The notes beneath the pieces were generated by a model. It saw only the letters and a list, made by a program, of their open reading frames with translations. It made no database searches and had not been told where the DNA came from. Shown here piece by piece: positions 1 through 6,886 of a stretch of 64,000 nucleotides of DNA. The position numbers were made by a program, and so were the translations under genes. The stretch comes from Nocardiopsis alborubida (GTDB lineage: Bacteria > Actinomycetota > Actinomycetes > Streptosporangiales > Streptosporangiaceae), in NCBI RefSeq assembly GCF_012396365.1, contig NZ_JAAXPG010000015.1, positions 62,001 through 126,000 of the forward strand, read 5' to 3'. Positions within the stretch are counted from its first letter, which is position 1; each line of letters begins with the position of its first letter.

Positions 1-76
1 TGCGGGAGGGCGGGGAGGACGACGGCGCGGTCCGGGGCGCGCCGGAGGGACCGGGGCGTGGGGGGTTGATGGGCAC
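1..76 (-). CDS. N-terminus of an unidentified leftward gene (partial)
   Basis: A GTG at 76 is preceded on the minus strand by an AGGAG ribosome-binding sequence five bases away, and opens a reading frame that runs off the left edge. The 25 visible codons read MPINPPRPGPSGAPRTAP and so on, a Pro/Ser-rich stretch typical of a disordered N-terminus. Nothing identifies the product. A perfect GGGAGCGCTCCC palindrome at 132-143, upstream of this start, resembles operators of LacI-family sugar regulators, so a sugar transport or glycosidase gene is possible. This is an inference from context only; the frame could also be chance. Confidence 0.4.
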   Translation of the reverse strand, partial: MPINPPRPGPSGAPRTAPSSSPPSR

Positions 77-130
77 TGCTGCTCCTCTGTGCGAACTCCG
101 GACGGCGGTGTCCGGAAGGAGTGGGGGGTT

Positions 131-144
131 AGGGAGCGCTCCCA
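131..144. promoter_or_regulatory. LacI-family-type operator palindrome
   Basis: The sequence AGGGAGCGCTCCCA contains the perfect 12-bp palindrome GGGAGCGCTCCC. It differs at one position from TGGGAGCGCTCCCA, the CebR operator of Streptomyces as I recall it. It lies 55 bp upstream of the leftward GTG at 76, suitable for repressing that gene. The following stretch (150-190) is A/T-rich for this genome and could hold the promoter. Confidence 0.5.
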
Positions 145-307
145 TGCAACGGGAAGTTAACACGAAAAACGTTTTTACGGTAGCCGTGCGACTACGGTCG
201 GGAAGGGACGGAGTTCCGGAGGTTGGAGGGGTGGAGAACCCGCACAGTCTTCTGCGCGCACCAGGCGACCTGCTTAGCTCAGGGCCGAGAGAGGCCGGGT
301 ACTACGA

Positions 308-337
308 AGCCCCGGAAGCAGTGGTGCTTCCGGGGCT
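308..337 (-). terminator. Strong hairpin, probable terminator of the DUF397 gene
   Basis: Two perfectly complementary 12-base arms (308-319 and 326-337) enclose a 6-base loop. It lies 34 bp beyond the stop of the leftward DUF397 gene, with a short TTCGTAG stretch after it rather than a long U tract. Confidence 0.6.
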
Positions 338-370
338 CGACGTTGTGGGGGTACGTGAGGGGTGGGGATG

Positions 371-559
371 TCAGGAGGTGGCGCCCGGTGCCTTCAGCGA
401 GGAGACGAAGGGGTGCCACTCGACTGAGGGGAAGGACAGGTGGCCCAACTCAGGCTGCTTGGAGTCACGCATACCGTGTTCTCCTGAGACGAAGTGAGCA
501 GCTTCCACACACTCTCCACTCGCGGTGGAGTAACTGCTCTTGTACCACTGCTCTCTCAA
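371..559 (-). CDS. DUF397 domain protein
   Basis: A 62-residue protein with the DUF397 signature near its N-terminus (WYKSSYS followed by GECVEAA) and a mid-region aspartate/serine pattern usual for the family. Such proteins are encoded beside XRE/DUF5753 regulators in actinomycetes, often as the whiJ-type module, and are thought to be partners of the regulator. It starts at TTG with a GAGGTGG ribosome-binding sequence just upstream, and lies 8 bp after the stop of the XRE gene, so the two are almost certainly co-transcribed. The C-terminal half is divergent. Biochemical function is unknown. Confidence 0.85.
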   Translation of the reverse strand: MREQWYKSSYSTASGECVEAAHFVSGEHGMRDSKQPELGHLSFPSVEWHPFVSSLKAPGATS

Positions 560-567
560 GTTCCACC

Positions 568-1386
568 TCAGTGTGCGCTACGCAGACCAGTCTTGGTCTT
601 GGCGTCTCCGTATGCTTCCATGCGCAGCCTATCGAGCACACGAAGATGCTCCTCAACCTCCGAGGAGTCGTCCTGAAAGAGGACACTCCTGCGTTGCTCG
701 GTGTGCACGACGCTGAGTACTCCGACTTCAAGGACCGTGAACGAGCCCATCTCCATAGCAGCGTGAGCCCCGACCTCGTAGGGCAAAAGTTGGACGGTGA
801 CGTGCGGTTCATCCATCAAAGCGATGACATGGTCAAGCTGGGCACGCATCACCTCGGCTCCACCAACCATGCGGTGAACGGCAGCTTCGTCGATGATGGC
901 CCAGGTTTGCGGACAGCTGCTCATCCAGACCCGCTGTCGCTCCCTGCGAACCTGAATCCGACGATCCACCTCTTCTTGGCTGATCGCAGCCCCGCTACCC
1001 GCTATCAAGGCTCTCTGGTAGCCCTCGGTCTGGAACAGGCCAGGGATGTGGATGGCGTCGTAGCGCTGAATCTTCCGTGCGTCACTCTCCAGGCCGATGT
1101 AGGTGCCGTAGCCGCCCTTGACGCCGTATCGCTGCCACCACCCGGACTCGCGCGCACGTTCGCGTAGCTCCAGATAGCGGCCGATCTCCTCGTCTGGTAC
1201 CTCGTAGTACTCCAGCAGCGCATGCAGGTCTCGGCGCCGCGGAATCGCTCCGCTGGGGTCTTCCCATCTGGTGATACTGCTCGGGGCCACGTCGATGGCC
1301 TTGGCCACCCGATCGCGCGGTCTCTCTCCTCGCAGCTTCCCCAGCTCCTGGGCCAACTGCCAGCGCCCCACCGTTGGACTCTTCAT
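568..1386 (-). CDS. XRE-family regulator with DUF5753 (WhiJ-like)
   Basis: A 272-residue DNA-binding protein. Residues about 1-60 form an XRE helix-turn-helix (SPTVGRWQLAQEL, then DVAPSSITRWED), and the rest matches DUF5753, with the typical IPGLFQTEGYQRALI and HVTVQLLPYEVGAH motifs. I chose the ATG at 1386 because family members begin at the equivalent MKSPTV; an in-frame ATG at 1446 would add 20 unlikely residues. With the downstream DUF397 gene and the RsbW-like ATPase encoded divergently at 1622, this reproduces the whiJ-type arrangement known from Streptomyces, where such genes influence development. Target genes are not visible here. Confidence 0.9.
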   Translation of the reverse strand: MKSPTVGRWQLAQELGKLRGERPRDRVAKAIDVAPSSITRWEDPSGAIPRRRDLHALLEYYEVPDEEIGRYLELRERARESGWWQRYGVKGGYGTYIGLESDARKIQRYDAIHIPGLFQTEGYQRALIAGSGAAISQEEVDRRIQVRRERQRVWMSSCPQTWAIIDEAAVHRMVGGAEVMRAQLDHVIALMDEPHVTVQLLPYEVGAHAAMEMGSFTVLEVGVLSVVHTEQRRSVLFQDDSSEVEEHLRVLDRLRMEAYGDAKTKTGLRSAH

Positions 1387-1531
1387 GCCGAGAGCGTAGC
1401 GGACCCCTTCATCTTCCATCAGCTTTTTTTGATATGCACCTTGCACATGGCCTGGCCATGATGGACTATGACTGTGCGACAGCGCTGTGCACTCTGTTGG
1501 TTACCGAGTGCGATCTCCGTGGCATGAAAAC

Positions 1532-1567
1532 GGCCCTGGTCGGGTGCGGACACACCCGGCCAGGGCC
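1532..1567. terminator. 15-bp stem between divergent XRE and ATPase genes
   Basis: Two 15-base arms (1532-1546, 1553-1567) pair fully with one G-U wobble. Read leftward the stem is followed by GTTTTC, as in an intrinsic terminator. It would block leftward transcription from entering the XRE promoter, or act as a short structured leader for the rightward ATPase gene. Confidence 0.45.
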
Positions 1568-1621
1568 TGAGCCCACAACCTGTAGAAGCAGGTGAGGACC
1601 TTGGACAACCGTAGTACTCCC

Positions 1622-2185
1622 ATGCCCGAACCCCCTCGGCGGCCCGAGCTTCGGCGCTACCTCGGGCGCTTCCCCGGCGCGCTGCCCGCCGTCAAGGACG
1701 CGCGCGACTGGCTGTCCCGGCGCCTGGAGCTGGCACAGACCCCCGGCTCCCCCGCCCAGGACGCCCTCCTGATCCTGAGCGAACTCGCAACGAACGCCCT
1801 GCTGCACTCCCCCGCCGGAGCGCGCGGCGGGGCGTTCCTCGTCTCGGTGTTCGTCTCCGCCCACTGCCTTCGCATCTCCGTGCGCGGCTGCGACGACACC
1901 CGCGTTCCCACCCTCCAGGCGGTTCCGGCCGGCCCCGAATCCGAACACGGGCGCGGCCTCCTCCTCGTCAACGCCCTGGCCGACACCTGGGGTGTCGAGC
2001 GCACCCCGTATGGACCGGCCGTCTTCTTCACCCTGGAGTGGGGCCCAGGCCAGCCTGACCAGCCGATGGATGCGGCCTGGTCGGTCCGATTGCCCCAACA
2101 GCGGACCGCGCAGTCCCAGACGCACCAGCAGTCACCCACGGTGCCAGCGCCCCGCACGGCCCTGCGGAACCAGAGCGGGTGGTGA
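1622..2185 (+). CDS. RsbW-like ATP-binding protein
   Basis: A GHKL/HATPase_c protein of about 187 residues. The N box reads LSELATNALLHS (Asn for Mg-ATP) and the G boxes include HGRGLLLVNALADTWGV. The family contains anti-sigma-factor kinases and the AbaA-like ATPases that accompany whiJ-type XRE/DUF397 pairs, which is exactly the context here. The C-terminal 45 residues are Gln/Pro-rich and probably disordered. The start is uncertain: the ATG at 1622 lacks a clear ribosome-binding site, and in-frame TTG (1601) and GTG (1592) codons lie near a GGTGAGG sequence. The next small gene begins three bases after its stop. Confidence 0.85.
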   Translation: MPEPPRRPELRRYLGRFPGALPAVKDARDWLSRRLELAQTPGSPAQDALLILSELATNALLHSPAGARGGAFLVSVFVSAHCLRISVRGCDDTRVPTLQAVPAGPESEHGRGLLLVNALADTWGVERTPYGPAVFFTLEWGPGQPDQPMDAAWSVRLPQQRTAQSQTHQQSPTVPAPRTALRNQSGW

Positions 2186-2188
2186 ACC

Positions 2189-2425
2189 GTGCCCGGCTAC
2201 GGCCTCTATCCCGGCCCGGAGATCCGCCGACTGCGCAGCGACTTCCCCGACCACCTGATCTGCGAACTCCACGACGAGTCGGGACGCCCGGTCCTCGTCG
2301 CCACACTGGCCCGCCGGTGCTGCCCCTGTCCGGCCGACCTGGTCACCGCCAGCGACCCGGCGGCCCTGCGCCGGGCCCTGGCTCTGTCTCCGCATCCGTC
2401 TCCGCAGCGGAAGAGCGCCCGGTGA
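2189..2425 (+). CDS. Small hypothetical protein
   Basis: A 78-residue protein starting at GTG three bases after the ATPase stop and overlapping the next gene by GTGA. It opens with MPGYGLYPGPEIRRL, then FPDHLICELHDESG, and contains CCPCP. Neither signal peptide nor membrane segment is visible. It appears to belong to the whiJ-like operon; I do not recognise a domain. Confidence 0.6.
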   Translation: MPGYGLYPGPEIRRLRSDFPDHLICELHDESGRPVLVATLARRCCPCPADLVTASDPAALRRALALSPHPSPQRKSAR

Positions 2426-2745
2426 CCGCCGTGGCAGAGGCCCGGCGGCCGGAGGCCTTTCCCAGGTGGTCCAGCACCATCGCCCGCCCGGGACCCGGGC
2501 GCGGTCCCTGGCCTCCACCGCCCAGGCCCGGCCCAGGCGGTGTCCCCGAAGACGGGCTCGCGGCGCTGCGCCACCACGGCTGGACGGTCTGGTTCGGCCA
2601 GCGCACCCGCCAGTACTGGGCCGCGCACACCGGCCGCATGCGGCTGGTCTGCGCCGACACTCCCGAGGAACTGATCCACTCGGTCGCCGTCGTCACAGGA
2701 GCACCGGGCACCTCGCCCTTCCCCGGGTTCCGCCGGAACCCCTGA
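2422..2745 (+). CDS. Small conserved hypothetical protein
   Basis: A 107-residue protein beginning at the GTG of a GTGA overlap with the preceding stop. The Pro/Arg-rich first 45 residues look disordered; the C-terminal half (GWTVWFGQRTRQYWA, then MRLVCADTPEEL) is a compact fold of the kind often found as a short protein next to actinobacterial XRE/ATPase modules. No catalytic motif is visible. Translational coupling places it as the last gene of the 1622-2745 operon. Confidence 0.6.
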   Translation: MTAVAEARRPEAFPRWSSTIARPGPGRGPWPPPPRPGPGGVPEDGLAALRHHGWTVWFGQRTRQYWAAHTGRMRLVCADTPEELIHSVAVVTGAPGTSPFPGFRRNP

Positions 2746-2879
2746 CCCTCGGGGCGCCGCGACCGGCGGACGGTCGCGGCGCCCCGTTACACGAACAACG
2801 GCCCCAACCGGCAGGCTTTCCTCCGCGATGGGCAGGAACCACCATGGAGGGAACAGGCTGACGTGATGGAGCGGAAACC

Positions 2880-3041
2880 GTGAACGAGGACGAGAGCAAC
2901 GAACACACCGTCTCGGGGGAAGAGGTTCAAGCCCTGCTCGACGCGCTCGCCGTAGCGGACATCAAACGACTCGTGCGCGCATCTCGTGAGGGCGACGGGG
3001 ACGAAGTGGAGCAGATACGGAGAAGGTACGTGGGTGGTTAG
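2880..3041 (+). CDS. Possible 53-residue hypothetical protein
   Basis: A short frame from GTG at 2880 (GGAG nine bases upstream) to TAG at 3041. The product is acidic and helical-looking (EEVQALLDALAVADIKRL) without membrane segments. It sits between the whiJ-like operon and the DUF6879/STAND operon on the same strand. Support is limited to start context and amino-acid composition, so it may be spurious. Confidence 0.35.
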   Translation: MNEDESNEHTVSGEEVQALLDALAVADIKRLVRASREGDGDEVEQIRRRYVGG

Positions 3042-3131
3042 GCCAAGAATGGCCACAAGCCCTACGAGGCAGGGCTTCCGTGTTAGCTTCGAGGCCCGAG
3101 GAACGCTCCTGGGAGGCCCGAACGGAGAGCC

Positions 3132-3350
3132 ATGGAACTGGAACTGCTCGCCAAGGACGACAAGTCAGCCGACAAGGGATGCCCCTCCGTCTACATCAGC
3201 GACACGGGCGATTTCGTCGTTCAGGGTGCTGGCCTCGACGATGCCGACTTCGCGAAGTTGGCCAACCCCCTACCGGGTGAAACTGCTGTTCGGATCTCTC
3301 CCGAGATCGTCCTCGCTGCCGTCGAACGCTACCAGCGGAGGGGTGTATGA
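3132..3350 (+). CDS. Small conserved hypothetical protein preceding the DUF6879 gene
   Basis: A 72-residue protein starting MELELLAKDDKSADKGCPSV. It overlaps the following DUF6879 gene by ATGA, so translation is coupled. A GGAGAG sequence lies four bases before its ATG. Short proteins of this type commonly precede DUF6879 genes in actinomycetes, which suggests a two-protein unit; the molecular role is unknown. Confidence 0.75.
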   Translation: MELELLAKDDKSADKGCPSVYISDTGDFVVQGAGLDDADFAKLANPLPGETAVRISPEIVLAAVERYQRRGV

Positions 3351-3907
3351 CCCCTGAGAGCAGGGGTTCCCGGCCCGTCGGCGAGGAGGAGTTCGACCGC
3401 TTCTTCGAGGAATGCCGCTACACGGCCTTCCGGCTGGAAACCCTCCAGGTCTACGACGTCGGCTACGAGCAGGAGGCGTTTCGTCGCTTCGTGGACGACG
3501 GAGCAGCCATCGCTACCAAATCTGATGGTGACTGGGCCCGCATCGTCGGCAGCGGACGACGGTTCCGCCGTGTCCACGTCGTCGTCGAACCTCTGACGGA
3601 CTACCTGCGGTTCGAGTGTGTATGGGGCTACCGCTCCAACGTCAATGCAGGAGAGGACGTCAACATCCTGCCCGTAAGCGAGGATTCCTGGCCAGAGGAC
3701 ATTCCCCGGTCCGACTACTGGCTGTTCGACTCCGAGCAACTGGTGAAGATGCACTACGCGCCCGACGGAACCATGCTCACCCCCGAACTGGTGACCGATC
3801 CCGAGCAGATCGTTCGGGCCAACGCGGTACGTGACCGGGCCCTGCACCTGTCCACCCCCTTTCCTGAGTACGAAAAACGTTTCGACGCAGACATGCGCCC
3901 CCTGTGA
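3347..3907 (+). CDS. DUF6879 family protein
   Basis: A 186-residue protein with the hallmark DUF6879 stretches: FDRFFEECRYTAFRLETLQVY near the start (about residues 16-36), VVVEPLTDYLRFE in the middle, AGEDVNILPV, and a C-terminal YWLFDSEQLVKMHY. The family is frequent next to XRE/DUF397 systems in actinomycetes, and its activity is unknown. It overlaps both neighbours by four bases (ATGA upstream, GTGA downstream), so the STAND NTPase that follows is made from the same transcript and is a likely partner. Confidence 0.85.
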   Translation: MTPESRGSRPVGEEEFDRFFEECRYTAFRLETLQVYDVGYEQEAFRRFVDDGAAIATKSDGDWARIVGSGRRFRRVHVVVEPLTDYLRFECVWGYRSNVNAGEDVNILPVSEDSWPEDIPRSDYWLFDSEQLVKMHYAPDGTMLTPELVTDPEQIVRANAVRDRALHLSTPFPEYEKRFDADMRPL

Positions 3908-6027
3908 CAGACACTGATCACCACCAGGCCACGAACACCGTGCACGGCAGCCCTGAAGCGCTGGTGCAGGCGGGCGTCGTGCACGGCGACGTCCACATCG
4001 TCTCCGGGCCTGCCAGGCCCATCTCCCTACCGCGCCAGCTGCCACTGGCGGTCACCGGCTTCGTGGACCGCACCGCGCACCTACAGCAACTGGACACATT
4101 GGCACGGGAGTCAGCGACAGGCGTCTCAGTCGCGGTGCTGGCCGGACCACCGGGCGTTGGCAAGACCGCGCTGGCCGTCCACTGGGCGCACGGAGCGCGG
4201 CACCTCTTCCCCGACGGGGATCTGTACACCAGCGTGCACGGGCACGCTCCCGGTCCACGTGCCGAAGCCTCACAAGCACTCGATGCGATTCTGCGAGCGC
4301 TCGGCGTTCCTCCCGAACGCATTCCCCTGGACCTGGACGGCCGCTCAGCCCTCTACCGGTCCGAGGTCGATGGCAAGCGTCTCCTGGTCGTCATCGACGA
4401 CGTACTCAACCCAGCACAGGTCCGCCCCCTGCTTCCCGCCTCGCCTGGCTGCATGGTCGTGGTCACCAGCCGAAGCACCCTGCCTGGTCTGATCGCACGC
4501 GAGGGTGCCCGACGTCTGGCCCTGGACGTCCTCCCCGTGGTCGACTCGGTGGCCCTGTTGCGGAACACAGTCGGAACGCGGGTGGACTCCGAACCGCGTG
4601 CGGCTCACGAGCTGGCTGAGCACTGCGCGCGCCTCCCCCTGGCCCTGCGGGTGGCGGCCGAGCGGCTGCTCGACCGGCCGGACGCGGCGCTGAGCGACCT
4701 GGTGAACGAACTGGCCGCCGAGGAGTCCCGTCTGGACGCCCTCGCCGAGGAGGACGAGTTGACTGACCTGCGCGCCGTGATGACGGCTTCCTACCAGGCC
4801 CTGGACGACGACACCGCCCGCTTCTTCCGGCGCCTGGGCCTGCACCCGGGACCGGAGTTCTCCCCCGGAGCCGCCGCCGCACTCACCGGCACCCCGCGAG
4901 CCGAAGCCCGAAGGCTCCTGGAGCGCCTCGTCCGGGCGAACCTCGTGGAACGGCCGCGCGCGGACCGCTACCGGCTGCACGACCTGATGCGGCTCTACGC
5001 GGTCGAGCGGGTCCGCGCCGAGGAGGAACCGGGGGCGGCGGGTGAGGCCGTCGGACGGGTGGCCCGGTGGTACACGCACGCCGCCGCACGGGCGCAGCTC
5101 GTGGAACACCCCAACTTCCCCGCCGTGCCGGGCGATGGGCAGCCCGAGGAGCTACCCGGTTTCGGCTCGGTGGGTGAGGCACTGGCCTGGTTCGAGACCG
5201 AGCGCACGAACCTCCTGGCCGTGGTGCGGGCCGCCCTGGACCACGGCCGCCACGACACCGCCTGGCGGCTGCCCGCGAGCGTGTACGGGCTGTTCGAACT
5301 GCACCGGCACTGGCACGAGTGGCGCGACCTGCACGCGGTCGGTCTCCAGGCAGCCGGGAGCGCGGGCTCCTCCTTCGGGCTCGCCCGCAACCACCTGGGC
5401 ATGGGCGACGCCCAGTGGCTGCTGGGCGACCTCGACGCGGCCGTGCGGCACTACGGGTCCGCTCTGGAGGCCAACCGGGAGGCCGGTGACCCGTGGGTGG
5501 AGGGCTTCGCACTGCGTCAGCTGGGAGTGGTGGCCTGGCAGCGCGGCGAGCGCGACGGAACCGCCGCCGAACACGTCGAGCGGGCCATCGCGGTCTTCCG
5601 CGAGGCGGGCGAGCGGCGCGGCGAGGCGATGGGGCTGCTCAGCCTGGCCGATTTCGGCACGGACCTGGGCCGGTTCGACGAGGCTCTCAGCCACGGCCGA
5701 GCGGCGATCGAGGCGTTCGAGGCCATCGGCGCCGACTGGAGCGTGGCGTGGGCACGGTGCACGCTGGGCCGGAGCCTGACCGGTTCGGGGCGTGCCGCCG
5801 AGGCCGTCGCGGAGTACCAGGCGGCCGTCCGGGTCTTCGAGGAGCGAGACGACCGGGACAGCCGGGCGGTCGCGCTGCTGGGTCTGGGCGACGCCCGGGC
5901 CGAACTGGGCGACGCCGCCGCAGCTCGCGAGGTGTGGAACGCGGCCCTGGAGTACCTGCGCGACCACGGCGACCCCCGCGCGCGGGAGGTGGAGGAGCGC
6001 CTGGACCGTCTCACCAGCGACGGCTGA
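3904..6027 (+). CDS. STAND NTPase: NB-ARC domain plus TPR repeats
   Basis: A 707-residue signal-transduction ATPase resembling the C-terminal two thirds of AfsR but without a SARP DNA-binding domain. The Walker A motif GPPGVGKT is at residues 81-88, Walker B is in LLVVIDDV at about 160-167, and VVVTSR is the sensor region. A winged-helix part with RYRLHDLMRLYA lies near residue 360, and TPR-like helices fill about 470-700. The N-terminus carries HGSPEALVQAGVVHGDVHI, a short motif I recall ahead of many actinobacterial STAND proteins. No effector domain is fused, so the coupled DUF6879 protein may be the output or input partner. STAND proteins act as regulators or in defence; which applies here is not visible. 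Confidence 0.9.
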   Translation: MTDTDHHQATNTVHGSPEALVQAGVVHGDVHIVSGPARPISLPRQLPLAVTGFVDRTAHLQQLDTLARESATGVSVAVLAGPPGVGKTALAVHWAHGARHLFPDGDLYTSVHGHAPGPRAEASQALDAILRALGVPPERIPLDLDGRSALYRSEVDGKRLLVVIDDVLNPAQVRPLLPASPGCMVVVTSRSTLPGLIAREGARRLALDVLPVVDSVALLRNTVGTRVDSEPRAAHELAEHCARLPLALRVAAERLLDRPDAALSDLVNELAAEESRLDALAEEDELTDLRAVMTASYQALDDDTARFFRRLGLHPGPEFSPGAAAALTGTPRAEARRLLERLVRANLVERPRADRYRLHDLMRLYAVERVRAEEEPGAAGEAVGRVARWYTHAAARAQLVEHPNFPAVPGDGQPEELPGFGSVGEALAWFETERTNLLAVVRAALDHGRHDTAWRLPASVYGLFELHRHWHEWRDLHAVGLQAAGSAGSSFGLARNHLGMGDAQWLLGDLDAAVRHYGSALEANREAGDPWVEGFALRQLGVVAWQRGERDGTAAEHVERAIAVFREAGERRGEAMGLLSLADFGTDLGRFDEALSHGRAAIEAFEAIGADWSVAWARCTLGRSLTGSGRAAEAVAEYQAAVRVFEERDDRDSRAVALLGLGDARAELGDAAAAREVWNAALEYLRDHGDPRAREVEERLDRLTSDG

Positions 6028-6057
6028 GGGTTCACGGCGCCCGCCGCAGCGGGTGCC

Positions 6058-6531
6058 TCACCGCTCCACGTGGGCCGCGAGGTTGGCCAGGGACGAGGCG
6101 AGGGCCTCCTCGTGGACGGCCTGGTCGATGCCCCGGGGCACGTCGGCGGCCTCGACGGTGACCAGGGTGCCCTCCGGGGCCGTGGTGAGGGTCCAGGTCA
6201 TCGTCATCGTCCCGGCGAAGTCGGGGTCCTGGGACTCGAAGTCGATCCGCTGCACGACCCGCTCCCCGGGCACCAGTTCGGCGAAGGCGACCTCGGTGAC
6301 GTCCTCCGTCTCCGAGGTCTTGCCGTGCCCCGACTCCGGGTCGAGGTAGGTCAGCACCATGCGGTAACCGCCTCCGGGCCACGGCTCGAAGCGGTCGACC
6401 CGGCCGGTCATGCCCTCCGGCGGCAGCCAGGCCGCGAGGGCGTCCGGTTCGGTCATCGCCGCGTAGACCGCCGCCGCCGAGGCTCGGACGGTCCTGCTCC
6501 CGCGGTCGGCTCGCCCCGGTGTTCTGGCCAT
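6058..6531 (-). CDS. SRPBCC / AHSA1-like protein
   Basis: A 157-residue START-like protein. Typical AHSA1 motifs are visible: VRASAAAVYAAMTEPDALA near the N-terminus, GGGYRMVLTYLD in the middle, MTMTWTLTTAPEGTLV and a C-terminal helix. The family binds hydrophobic ligands or acts as co-chaperone-like proteins. I chose the ATG at 6531 because a GAGGAGGGG ribosome-binding sequence precedes it; longer starts up to 6690 would add a basic, low-quality extension that also covers the hairpin at 6637-6685. No ArsR-type regulator, a frequent neighbour of this family, is adjacent. Confidence 0.85.
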   Translation of the reverse strand: MARTPGRADRGSRTVRASAAAVYAAMTEPDALAAWLPPEGMTGRVDRFEPWPGGGYRMVLTYLDPESGHGKTSETEDVTEVAFAELVPGERVVQRIDFESQDPDFAGTMTMTWTLTTAPEGTLVTVEAADVPRGIDQAVHEEALASSLANLAAHVER

Positions 6532-6886
6532 GGCCGCCCCTCCTCGAACCCGTGTTTCCGTACACGGGCAACCTAGCCGCCACCGCCGACAGGCGGTGTG
6601 CGCCCCAGCCCGGCCCGGCCCGGATGCACGCGTGATCTTGTGCTTATAGCGAGGTTCGGTGCTCCGGACTCGCCATAAGTACAAGACCATCGCAGTTCAG
6701 AGCACTCGTGCCACATCAGCAACGTTTCCGGCCGGTCCACATCCGACACCCGCTGGCGGACGCGCCAGGGGCAGCACGACGGGGGCCTCCCGAACCGGAC
6801 CCCTCACACGTACGGCCAGCTCCGGGAGGGTGCGGGGCGCCGGTGCCGGACGGTCCCGGGTCCGCCACACGCGCGCGGCCAGCCCG
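6532..6886. other. Intergenic region with one long inverted repeat
   Basis: A 355-bp gap between the end of the biosynthetic block and the SRPBCC gene. Besides the stem at 6637-6685 I see no gene or recognisable promoter. Confidence 0.5.
6637..6685. repeat. 17-bp imperfect inverted repeat
   Basis: Arms 6637-6653 and 6669-6685 pair over 17 bases with one mismatch and one wobble around a 15-base loop. It starts within GTGATCTTG, the same 9-mer that begins another inverted repeat at 9472-9525. It could be an operator for the SRPBCC gene or a terminator of the long leftward operon, although no U tract follows. Confidence 0.5.

Noticed and set aside
271..345. tRNA-like TTAGCTCAG sequence
   Set aside because: No acceptor stem, anticodon loop or TPsiC arm could be assembled around it, and the following stem is a terminator.
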